Shown in pieces: positions 15,595 to 23,132 of a stretch of DNA of 44,949 nt (position 1 is the first letter of the stretch; every line of letters starts with the position of its first letter). Source of the stretch: Actinomycetes bacterium (GTDB taxonomy: Bacteria; Actinomycetota; Acidimicrobiia; Acidimicrobiales; Poriferisodalaceae); contig JAAETH010000316.1 of NCBI GenBank assembly GCA_024228575.1, forward strand, positions 1 through 44,949, written 5' to 3'. The notes under the pieces were generated by a model, which was not told the origin of the DNA, made no database searches, and saw nothing but the letters and a program-made list of their open reading frames with translations. Position numbers and translations under genes: made by a program.

Positions 15595-16542
15595 ATGAGC
15601 ACGGTTGCCGATACCGACATCGAGTCCCCCCTCATCGTCGAGGAAATCCTCGAGGGCGACACCCCCACGGGGTTTCGACCGTTCGTCAGGTCGATGCCCT
15701 GGACCATTCGCATCGCTTCGGTGTGGCTGTTGATCACCCTGGCTGCCGCGCTCGGCGCCTGGATCGTCGAGATCTTCAACACCAAACTTCCTGGGCTCAC
15801 CGACCCCAACTACAACCACTTCATCTTCGAGCAAGAGCCGGCGAACCAGGGGCCCAGCGCGAAGTTCTGGCTCGGCACCGACAAGCTGGCGCGCGATGTG
15901 TTCTCGAGGCTCGTCTACGGCACCAGGGTGTCTGTCACGGTTGCGCTCACCGCGGTCGCATTTGGTTTGGTTCTCGGTGGGTTCCTCGGCTCGCTAGTCG
16001 GCATGATCCGGGGGCGGACCGAGACCGGCATCATGGCCCTCGTCGACGTCATCCTCGGGTTCCCTCCCCTCATCTTGTTGCTCGTCATGGTGTCGATCTT
16101 CGAGACGCGCAGCCTCATGGTCATCAGCGCGGTGATCGGTGTTCTGTCCATCGCCCCATACACCCGTGTGGCCAGGGCAAACGCCTTGTCGGCAGCCAAT
16201 CGCGAGTACGTCATGGCGGCGCGCGCCATCGGCGCAAAACCGATGCGCGTCTTGTTCCGCGAGATCATTCCGAACGTCGTACCTGCTCTGACCGCGTACG
16301 CGTTCGTTGCGGCCGCGGTCATCATGGTCGTCGAGGGCAGCCTCGCCTTCCTCGGTCTCAGTGTTCAGCCACCCGATCCCACGTGGGGTTCGATGATCTT
16401 TGAGGCGCGCGGCGACATGCGCCAAAACATCTGGCCCCTCATCTACCCATCCGCGGTGATGGTCTTCACGGTTCTCGCTCTTAATGTCGTCGGCGATTGG
16501 CTCTTCGCCCGCAACGCCGCACGAGCGGCCGCACTCGATTGA
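15595..16542 (+). CDS. ABC importer permease (DppC/OppC-like)
   Basis: 315 aa. It starts two bases after the previous stop with GGGGGAGG upstream. A cytoplasmic N-terminal tail of about 40 residues precedes the first span (ASVWLLITLAAALGAWIV). The DppC-specific motif FWLGTDKLARDVFSRLVYG at about 91-109 and the coupling loop NREYVMAARAIGAKPMRVLF at about 200-219 are intact, and LGLSVQPPDPTWGSMI marks the C-terminal part. Partner of the preceding permease. Confidence 0.94.
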   Translation: MSTVADTDIESPLIVEEILEGDTPTGFRPFVRSMPWTIRIASVWLLITLAAALGAWIVEIFNTKLPGLTDPNYNHFIFEQEPANQGPSAKFWLGTDKLARDVFSRLVYGTRVSVTVALTAVAFGLVLGGFLGSLVGMIRGRTETGIMALVDVILGFPPLILLLVMVSIFETRSLMVISAVIGVLSIAPYTRVARANALSAANREYVMAARAIGAKPMRVLFREIIPNVVPALTAYAFVAAAVIMVVEGSLAFLGLSVQPPDPTWGSMIFEARGDMRQNIWPLIYPSAVMVFTVLALNVVGDWLFARNAARAAALD

Positions 16543-16597
16543 CCTCGTCGGGGCCGTATCATCGAGCTTCGTGATTCGATGCGGCACGAAAGGCACA

Positions 16598-18358
16598 ATG
16601 TCTAGAGGGATAGCCGATGGGCGGAGCCCTGAAGCGAGCGCGTGGCTCGTCGCACGGGCAATCGTTCCCGTCCTCCTCGCAGCGGCCGTGCTCGCCGCAT
16701 GTTCGGGTGGCTCGGACCAGGGCGACACGACGGACGATTCGCTCCAATCGGTCGGTCCCACGTCGACGAGTACCGTCACCGGTTCGGTCGACTCCGATTC
16801 TGATCCACAGACCGCCGAGGCTGACCTCGAGGGCACCGATACGGTTCTCCGGGTTGGGCTGCCGGCCGATGCCGTGGGGCTTCGACCATGGGAGGACACC
16901 TGCGATCGTGCGTGTCAGCCGCTGCTCAGCGCCTTCTTCGACCGCTTGTTCGAGCTGGACACTCACGGTGTCCCCGTCGGCTGGCTGGCGACCGAAGCGG
17001 TGGCCGACGAGTCGTTGACCGAGTGGACCGTGACCCTTCAACCCGGTGTGCGCTTCCACGACGGAACGGTGTTCGATGCCGAAATCCTCGCCGCCATGTG
17101 GCAGGTGCAGCAACAGGGAGCGGTCTCGGCTCCCGCTGCCGATGCTGCGGGCCTGATCGATGTCGAGGTTGTCGATCAATACGTCGTTCTCTATCGGCTG
17201 TCGGCCCCCAACGCCGGGTTCCCTGCGGTTCTTGCCGAGGCACCGCTGGGTACTGTGTTCCAGCCTGCTGCTGCGTTGACCGAACCCGACGCCTCTCGGC
17301 ACTCGCCGGTCGGCACCGGCCCTTATGTAGCGATCCTGCGCGACCCCGGGAACGTCACGGCCGCCGTACGTTTCGACGACTACTGGTACTCGGCCGCCGG
17401 TGCAGATCTCGGCCCCACCTTCGACGAGCTGCGATTCACGATCGAACCCTCGGCCCAGAGACGTGTGAGCAAGCTGCTCACGAGCGAGTTCGACGTTGTG
17501 ATCGGAACAGATCTCGAAGCGGTCGGGGACGCGGGCATCTCCAGCTTCGTCCACGCCGAAGGCTCGAGCACCGGGGCCGTATTCAACACCTCGGCGCCGC
17601 CCCTCGACGACGCGAGGGTTCGAGCTGGACTGGCACTGCTCGTCGATTACGACACGGCGCTCGCAGTGCTTGGCGGAGTCCGTGCCACCCAGTGGTTCGC
17701 TCCCTCGAACCGCTGGTACGACGCGTCTATTGCGTCGGCGGCAGCCCAAGATGTCGAGCGGGGGACGGCTCTACTGGCGTCCTACATCGCGGATCCTGAT
17801 AGATCCGATGACGAGGAACCCGGATCACCGATCGAGATCGAGCTGCTCTGCCCATCGAGCGACAGGTTGGGGGAAGCGCTCATATCGGCTGTCGGAGCCT
17901 GGAGCGAGTCAACCGATGTATCACTGTCGATCCGCAGACCTGGCATCGAGCAGTTCCAGCAGGCGGTCATCGGCACCGAGACGGGCTTGCTGGGTGCACA
18001 CTCGATCGCATGTTGGGATCTTGGCGGCGAGGGCTCGGCGATACCCGCGAGCTTGTTGGCCGCGTTCGGACCGGTCTCCGGATCACCCGAGAACGTGACC
18101 GACGGCTTCGACGACGAGCTCTACGGGGCGCTGGCTTCGATCCGATCCATTTCGGGCGTCGAACTCGATGCCCAGATGGCCCTTGTCGGCAGGCACCTGG
18201 CCCAAGAGGTGCCCGTGTTCCACATCGCCCACGGTCAGCTGACCGTCGCTGCGTCCGACAACATCGTCGGCGTTGGATCGTGGTCCCTGCCCGAGGGCAG
18301 TGAGGCAGCCGGCGCCAGCGGAGGCGAGCTTCGGTGGGTGGCTGTCGCCCCAGCGTGA
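16598..18358 (+). CDS. Second, divergent family-5 solute-binding lipoprotein
   Basis: 586 aa from ATG 16598 (GAAAGG upstream). The signal VPVLLAAAVLAAC gives a lipid cysteine at C35, then an acidic Ser/Thr linker. It keeps the same order of landmarks as the first binding protein (GLRPWED, FFDRLFEL, VGWLATE, EWTVTLQPGVRFHDGT, VGTGPY, ATQWFAP) but differs at most other positions and has shorter loops. This looks like an old tandem duplication. It sits 55 bases after the permeases and probably belongs to the operon. It may widen the ligand range, or act as a sensor or chaperone rather than a main receptor. The ligand is unknown. Confidence 0.88.
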   Translation: MSRGIADGRSPEASAWLVARAIVPVLLAAAVLAACSGGSDQGDTTDDSLQSVGPTSTSTVTGSVDSDSDPQTAEADLEGTDTVLRVGLPADAVGLRPWEDTCDRACQPLLSAFFDRLFELDTHGVPVGWLATEAVADESLTEWTVTLQPGVRFHDGTVFDAEILAAMWQVQQQGAVSAPAADAAGLIDVEVVDQYVVLYRLSAPNAGFPAVLAEAPLGTVFQPAAALTEPDASRHSPVGTGPYVAILRDPGNVTAAVRFDDYWYSAAGADLGPTFDELRFTIEPSAQRRVSKLLTSEFDVVIGTDLEAVGDAGISSFVHAEGSSTGAVFNTSAPPLDDARVRAGLALLVDYDTALAVLGGVRATQWFAPSNRWYDASIASAAAQDVERGTALLASYIADPDRSDDEEPGSPIEIELLCPSSDRLGEALISAVGAWSESTDVSLSIRRPGIEQFQQAVIGTETGLLGAHSIACWDLGGEGSAIPASLLAAFGPVSGSPENVTDGFDDELYGALASIRSISGVELDAQMALVGRHLAQEVPVFHIAHGQLTVAASDNIVGVGSWSLPEGSEAAGASGGELRWVAVAPA

Positions 18359-18425
18359 CCCCAGCCTCAGTCTCTGGTACTCGGTGACCTCTTGCAGCGC
18401 AGGATTGTGAGCGAGCCCTAGGGCG

Positions 18426-20147
18426 TCAGCGTTTCTGGCGACGTTTCTGGATGTTCGCCCACTCGTCGCGCAACCCGACGGTGCGGTGGAACAACATGGG
18501 TTCGCGGGGGTCGTGAGCGAAATAGCCGAGGCGCTCGAACTGGACGACCTGGCCCGGCTCGGTGTCGGCCAATATCGGTTCGAACTTGCAGTCCGTGAGC
18601 AGCTCGAGTGAGTCTGGGTTGAGTTCGTCCCTGGGGTCGCCGGTCTGTGAGCCCGGCACCTCCGAGCTGAACAGCCGGTCGTACAGTGCCACCTCGCCAT
18701 CGACGGCATGGGTTGCCGACACCCAGTGGATGGTCGCCTTCACCTTTCGCCCGTCGGGTGCGTTGCCTCCGGCGGTCTCGGGATCGTAGGTGCAGCGAAC
18801 TTCGACCACATTCCCATCGTCGTCGGTGACAGCTCCGGTGCATGTGACGAAGTAGCCGGCTCTGAGCCGTACCTCGCGGCCAGGGGCGAGGCGGTAGTAC
18901 TTCGGTGGCGGTTCGAGCCTGAAGTCGTCTTGTTCTATGTACAGCGTTCCCGAGAAAGGAACCCGGCGGGTGCCGTCGGCTTCGTCTTCGGGGTTGTTGA
19001 CCGCTTCGCGGTATTCGACAACCGGATCGCCATTCTCGTCGGTGGGCCAGTTCGTGATGACGAGTTTTACGGGGCGCAGCACTGCCATACGTCTCTGGGC
19101 GATGGCGTTCAGCCTGGTGCGAACGAACGACTCGAGCAGTTCGATTGCATGCCTGCTGTTTGTGCGCGCCACACCGATGTGCGAGCAGAACTCGCGGATG
19201 GCTTCTGGCGGGTACCCCCGGCGGCGCAATGCGCTGAGTGTTGGCATGCGAGGGTCGTCCCAGCCGGTGACGACTCCTTCGTCGACCAGCCCACGCAGGC
19301 GGCGCTTGGACGTGACGGTGTAGGTCAGCTCGAGGCGTGCGAACTCGGCCTGTTCGGGCTGATCGTTCTCGAGCGGCAGGTTGTCGAGGAACCAGTCGTA
19401 CAGGGCTCGATGATCGGAGAACTCGAGCGTGCAGAGTGAATGGGTGACCCCTTCGATGGCATCACCCTGGCCGTGGGCCCAATCGTAGGTCGGGAAGATC
19501 GGCCAGCGGTCACCCTGGCGATAGTGGTGTTCGTGGCGGATCCGGTACATGACCGGATCGCGCAGCTGCATGTTCTCGGCCTGCATGTCGATCTTGGCTC
19601 GCAGCACCCGCGTGCCATCGGGAAACTCTCCTGCGCGCATACGTGTGAACAGGTCGAGGTTCTCGTCGATCGACCGGTCGCGATATGGGCTCTCGACCCC
19701 CGTCTTGCCGAAGCCACCTCGCTGAGCAGAGATGGTCTCGCCATCCTGATCGTCGACGTAGGCGAGGCCGTTGGATATGAGGTGCTGAGCCCACTCGTAC
19801 AACTTGTCGAAGTAGTCGCTCGCGTAGTGCACTTCGCGAGGCTCGAAACCCAGCCATTTGATGTCGGCGACGATGCTCTCGGCGTAGGTATGGTCTTCTG
19901 TCAGCGGGTTTGTGTCGTCGAAACGAAGGTTGCATATCCCGCCGAACTCGTCGGCGATGGCGAAGTCCAGCGCGATTGCTTTGGCGTGGCCGATATGCAG
20001 GTGGCCATTGGGTTCCGGCGGGAATCTCGTCTGGACCCTTCCAGCAAATGTTCCCTGCTGGTTGTCGGTGATGACCTTCTCCCGAACAAAATCCGACTGA
20101 CCGTCGGCGGCTTCTTCGGGGTCGGAGTTCGGCGTTGGTGGCGTCAT
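18426..20147 (-). CDS. glnS: Glutaminyl-tRNA synthetase
   Basis: 573 aa; the E. coli enzyme is about 554. It charges tRNA-Gln with glutamine directly. The class I motifs are HIGH at 51-54 inside RFPPEPNGHLHIGHAKAI and VTSKR at 278-282 in place of the usual VMSKR. The FDDTNP and YDWAHG segments are specific to GlnRS rather than GluRS, and the C-terminal beta-barrel anticodon domain is complete. Ribosome site TAGGA precedes the ATG. It is a single gene, convergent with the ABC operon. Most actinobacteria lack GlnRS and make Gln-tRNA through GluRS and GatCAB, so the gene was probably acquired by transfer; its GC and codon style match its neighbours. Confidence 0.95.
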   Translation of the reverse strand: MTPPTPNSDPEEAADGQSDFVREKVITDNQQGTFAGRVQTRFPPEPNGHLHIGHAKAIALDFAIADEFGGICNLRFDDTNPLTEDHTYAESIVADIKWLGFEPREVHYASDYFDKLYEWAQHLISNGLAYVDDQDGETISAQRGGFGKTGVESPYRDRSIDENLDLFTRMRAGEFPDGTRVLRAKIDMQAENMQLRDPVMYRIRHEHHYRQGDRWPIFPTYDWAHGQGDAIEGVTHSLCTLEFSDHRALYDWFLDNLPLENDQPEQAEFARLELTYTVTSKRRLRGLVDEGVVTGWDDPRMPTLSALRRRGYPPEAIREFCSHIGVARTNSRHAIELLESFVRTRLNAIAQRRMAVLRPVKLVITNWPTDENGDPVVEYREAVNNPEDEADGTRRVPFSGTLYIEQDDFRLEPPPKYYRLAPGREVRLRAGYFVTCTGAVTDDDGNVVEVRCTYDPETAGGNAPDGRKVKATIHWVSATHAVDGEVALYDRLFSSEVPGSQTGDPRDELNPDSLELLTDCKFEPILADTEPGQVVQFERLGYFAHDPREPMLFHRTVGLRDEWANIQKRRQKR

Positions 20148-20234
20148 GGGTTCCTAATCAAAGAAGCGACGACCGACAACGGTACCGGTTCCTACACTGG
20201 GAGCCCGCAGCAATTACTCCGCTTGGGGGGACCC

Positions 20235-20888
20235 GTGACCAAACACTTCAACAACGTTGTGACGACGGCCGCAGAACTGCGTGGGTTGTACCGCAAGCCA
20301 AGTGCCCTTGCCGGAGCCAAGGAGGCGACGGTGATCGATGCGGTGACCGCCTCGTTCATCGCTCGGAGCCCCTTCGTCATCGTTGCGACCACGAACCGAG
20401 AGTTCGGGCGTGGTGACGTGTCTCCGAAAGGGGGTCCGGCCGGCTTCGTCAAGGTGCTCGATCAGAAACGACTTGTCATCCCGGACTACAACGGGAACAA
20501 TCGCGTCGACGGTCTCGGGAATCTACTGGTCGATCCGGCCATCGGCCTGTTGTTCCTCGTCCCGGGAGTGGGCGAAACGCTCCGAATCAACGGCCAGGGG
20601 TACGTCACCACCGATCCGGGTGTCCTCGATCTGTTCACTCACGACGTTCGCAGACCCAAAGCTGCTATCGGTGTGCAGGTCAGCGAGGTCATGTTGCACT
20701 GTGCCAAAGCGGCCCTGCGCTCGAAACTCTGGGAACCCGAGGAGTGGGGTGGTGCGGGCCCATCGGCCGGCGAGTTGCTTGTCGCCCACTCGCCCGATCT
20801 CGATCGGACGGCCGCCGAGATCGACGGCCACCTCGAACGGGGATACGCGGCCGATCTTGCCGAGGACAACCCACCAGAGCGATCGTGA
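20235..20888 (+). CDS. Pyridoxamine-5'-phosphate-oxidase-like FMN-binding protein
   Basis: 217 aa from GTG 20235 behind GGGGGG. It is a split-barrel flavin protein of the PPOX-like group: ATVIDAVTASFIARSPFVIVAT is the first barrel strand region, with GDVSPKGGPAGFV, NGNNRVDGLGNLL and GLLFLVPGVGETLRINGQG following. The CAKAALRSKLW segment with 'H.C.KA' is typical of this family. It probably reduces or oxidises a small molecule with FMN or F420; the substrate is unknown. It is followed by a stop-overlapping small frame and then the PII gene 171 bases on, so co-transcription with the carboxylase genes is possible but not shown. Confidence 0.85.
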   Translation: MTKHFNNVVTTAAELRGLYRKPSALAGAKEATVIDAVTASFIARSPFVIVATTNREFGRGDVSPKGGPAGFVKVLDQKRLVIPDYNGNNRVDGLGNLLVDPAIGLLFLVPGVGETLRINGQGYVTTDPGVLDLFTHDVRRPKAAIGVQVSEVMLHCAKAALRSKLWEPEEWGGAGPSAGELLVAHSPDLDRTAAEIDGHLERGYAADLAEDNPPERS

Positions 20889-20983
20889 ATACCCTCGAAC
20901 CCTGGAGATACCAGCTCGAGTCGGCGGGTGGACAACACGGAACCTTCGGAGTCGGCGACCACGTCGACCTCGTCGCGATCTGA
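20885..20983 (+). CDS. Possible small protein, 32 aa, coupled to the PPOX gene
   Basis: GTG 20885 overlaps the PPOX stop (GTGA) and opens a frame of 32 codons ending in TGA at 20981-20983, with residues MNTLEPWRYQLE... to ...GDHVDLVAI. Codon use is like the neighbours. It has no known domain. It could be a coupled microprotein or chance; only conservation could decide. Confidence 0.25.
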   Translation: MNTLEPWRYQLESAGGQHGTFGVGDHVDLVAI

Positions 20984-21059
20984 CCTGAACCTGGCTTCGA
21001 GCCGCCCGGAACACGACCGACTCGGTGGTAGACCAGAGGTCGGCCCACAGGAGGCACCC

Positions 21060-21407
21060 GTGAAGTTCATCATTGCCGTGATCCAGCCTTGGCGGCTCGA
21101 CTCCGTCAAGGAAGAACTCAGCACGGTCGAGGTGTTCCGCCTCACCGTCTCCGACGCTGCCGGTGTGGGCCAACAAGAGGGCCACACCGAGATCTACCGG
21201 GGCCAGCGTCACGAGATCGACCTTCTGCCGAAGAAGCGGCTCGAAATAGCTGTGAACGACAGTTTTGTCCAGCCCACCATCGAGGCCATCAAGCGTGGTG
21301 CCACGGGCAGTGGTGGCTCGAAGGTCGGCGACGGCAAGATCTTCGTCCTGCCGCTCGAGAACGTTATCCGCATCAGCTCGGACGAAGAGGGTTCTACCGC
21401 CATCTAG
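21060..21407 (+). CDS. PII-family signalling protein, divergent (GlnB/GlnK-like)
   Basis: 115 aa from GTG 21060, with CAGGAGG at good spacing. It aligns end to end with E. coli GlnB (112 aa): MKFIIAVIQPWRLDSVKEEL, GHTEIYRG, DLLPKKRLEI and VGDGKIFVLP. The 2-oxoglutarate contacts Gln39 and Lys58 are kept, but the modifiable T-loop Tyr51 is His (IYRGQRHEID). Three residues are inserted in the ATP loop (ATGSGGSKVGDGKIF), and the second of the two C-terminal ATP-binding arginines is Ser (VIRIS). It is therefore likely unmodified and possibly altered in nucleotide response. It lies 30 bases ahead of the acyl-CoA carboxylase genes, with no ammonium transporter or glutamine synthetase nearby. A dedicated carboxylase regulator is the best inference. 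Confidence 0.9.
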   Translation: MKFIIAVIQPWRLDSVKEELSTVEVFRLTVSDAAGVGQQEGHTEIYRGQRHEIDLLPKKRLEIAVNDSFVQPTIEAIKRGATGSGGSKVGDGKIFVLPLENVIRISSDEEGSTAI

Positions 21408-21437
21408 GCGAACCCTTCTGGCACCGCGGAGCTCAGC

Positions 21438-23132
21438 GTGTGTGAGCGGGTTGGGCATGGCGCCCTCGCGGGTGTCACCATGGTCGGCGTGTTGAGAACG
21501 CCCATCGCCCCACGGTTGAGATCGAACATCAACCCCAACGACCCCGAGTTCATCCAGAACCGCGACGACATGCTCGAGCAACTCGACGTGATCGAGGATC
21601 TGCTCGACCAGGCCGAGGCGGGCGGTGGACCGGCATCGATGGAACGAATGCGTTCGCGCGGCAAGATGCCGGTGCGCGAGCGCATCGCGATGGCACTCGA
21701 CCCCGACTCACCATTCCTCGAGATCAGCCCCCTGGCCGGCTACGACTCGGACTACACCGTCGGCGGCGGCATGGTCATAGGCATCGGGGTCATCGCAGGC
21801 ACAGAGTGCGTGATCTTGGCCAATGATCCGTCGGTTCTGGGTGGTGCCCTCACACCGTACGCTGCCAAGAAATGGAACCGGGCGCTCCAGCTCGCACGCG
21901 ACAACAAGATGCCGTACGTCAGCTTCGTCGAGTCTGCCGGGGCCGATCTGCGAGTCGAAACCGGCAACAGCGGCAGGCGGCGTGTCCAGGTCGACCACTT
22001 TGCCGAATCCGGCCGCTTCTTCTACGACCTCATCAGCCTTTCGGGCACAGGTATCCCCACCGTGTGTGTCACATTCGGATCCTCGACAGCGGGAGGTGCC
22101 TACCAGCCGGGCCTGTCCGACTACAACATCTTCATCAAGCAGCAGACCAAGGTGTTTCTGGCCGGTCCACCTCTCGTCAAGATGGCGACAGGCGAGGAGT
22201 CCGACGACGAGACGCTCGGTGGTGCAAACATGCACTCCGAGGTCTCGGGCCTTGGCGACTATTTCGCAGAGGACGAGACCGACGCAATCCGGATGTGCCG
22301 CGAGGTCGTCTCGCACCTGAACTGGCGCAAGGCCGGGCCCGAACCATCGTTCGAGGTCGAGGAACCAACACTCGACCCCGCCGAGCTACTCGGCCTGCTC
22401 AGCCGCGATCTCAAACGTCCGGTCGACATTCGCGACGTGGTGGGGCGAATCGTCGACGGGTCACGTTTCGAGGAGTTCAAGGCTCGTTACGGCACGACGC
22501 TCGTCTGTGGTTGGGCCTCGGTGCACGGATACCCGGTCGGCATCGTCGGGAACAACGGTGTATTGATGCCCGACGCTGCCGAGAAGGCGGCGCACTTCAT
22601 CCAGTTGTGCAATCAGATCGATGTTCCCCTGTTGTTCCTGCAGAACATCACGGGTTTTATGGTTGGACGCGATTTCGAGGCGGACGGCATCGTCAAGAAG
22701 GGATCGCAGATGTTGAACGCTGTCTCGAATTCGACCGTGCCACATCTGACCGTCATCGTCGGTTCGTCCTATGGTGCTGGTACCTACGGCATGTCTGGGC
22801 GCGCTTTTGGCAACCGGTTCACGTTCCTGTGGCCGACGGCGAAGATTGCGGTCATGGGCCCGTCGCAGATCGCCGGTGTCATGTCGATCGTCAGACGTGC
22901 CCAGGCCGCTCGCAAGGGCATCGATTTCGACGAGGAAGAGGACGCCCAGATCATCGCTGCGGTCGAGGCGATCCAGGAGGCTGGGTCGCTGGCCCTGGTC
23001 GCTTCTGGTGCAATATCTGACGACGGCATAGTCGACCCCCGCGACACCAGGAATGTGCTCGGGATGTGTCTGTCGGTGGTTGCGAACAAGGCGGTCGAAG
23101 GGACCGAGGGCTACGGGGTGTTCAGGCTGTGA
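21438..23132 (+). CDS. Acyl-CoA carboxylase, carboxyltransferase (beta) subunit
   Basis: 564 aa from GTG 21438 (GGAG 6 bases upstream); ATG 21480 gives 550 aa with a poorer ribosome site. Both crotonase-like halves are present: the N-terminal acyl-CoA-binding part with FVESAGADLRVETG and FGSSTAGGAYQPGLSDY, and the C-terminal carboxybiotin part with LLFLQNITGFMVGRDFE, GSSYGAGTYGMSGRAFGNRF and IAVMGPSQIAGVM. The sequence is closest in style to methylcrotonyl-CoA or geranyl-CoA carboxylase beta chains. It transfers CO2 from carboxybiotin to an acyl-CoA. Partner subunit follows with a GTGA overlap. No leucine-pathway genes flank it, so the substrate is open. Confidence 0.92.
   Translation: MCERVGHGALAGVTMVGVLRTPIAPRLRSNINPNDPEFIQNRDDMLEQLDVIEDLLDQAEAGGGPASMERMRSRGKMPVRERIAMALDPDSPFLEISPLAGYDSDYTVGGGMVIGIGVIAGTECVILANDPSVLGGALTPYAAKKWNRALQLARDNKMPYVSFVESAGADLRVETGNSGRRRVQVDHFAESGRFFYDLISLSGTGIPTVCVTFGSSTAGGAYQPGLSDYNIFIKQQTKVFLAGPPLVKMATGEESDDETLGGANMHSEVSGLGDYFAEDETDAIRMCREVVSHLNWRKAGPEPSFEVEEPTLDPAELLGLLSRDLKRPVDIRDVVGRIVDGSRFEEFKARYGTTLVCGWASVHGYPVGIVGNNGVLMPDAAEKAAHFIQLCNQIDVPLLFLQNITGFMVGRDFEADGIVKKGSQMLNAVSNSTVPHLTVIVGSSYGAGTYGMSGRAFGNRFTFLWPTAKIAVMGPSQIAGVMSIVRRAQAARKGIDFDEEEDAQIIAAVEAIQEAGSLALVASGAISDDGIVDPRDTRNVLGMCLSVVANKAVEGTEGYGVFRL

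Noticed and set aside
21060-21407. Ordinary nitrogen-control GlnK locus
   Set aside because: No amtB, glnD or glutamine synthetase nearby, and the T-loop tyrosine is replaced.
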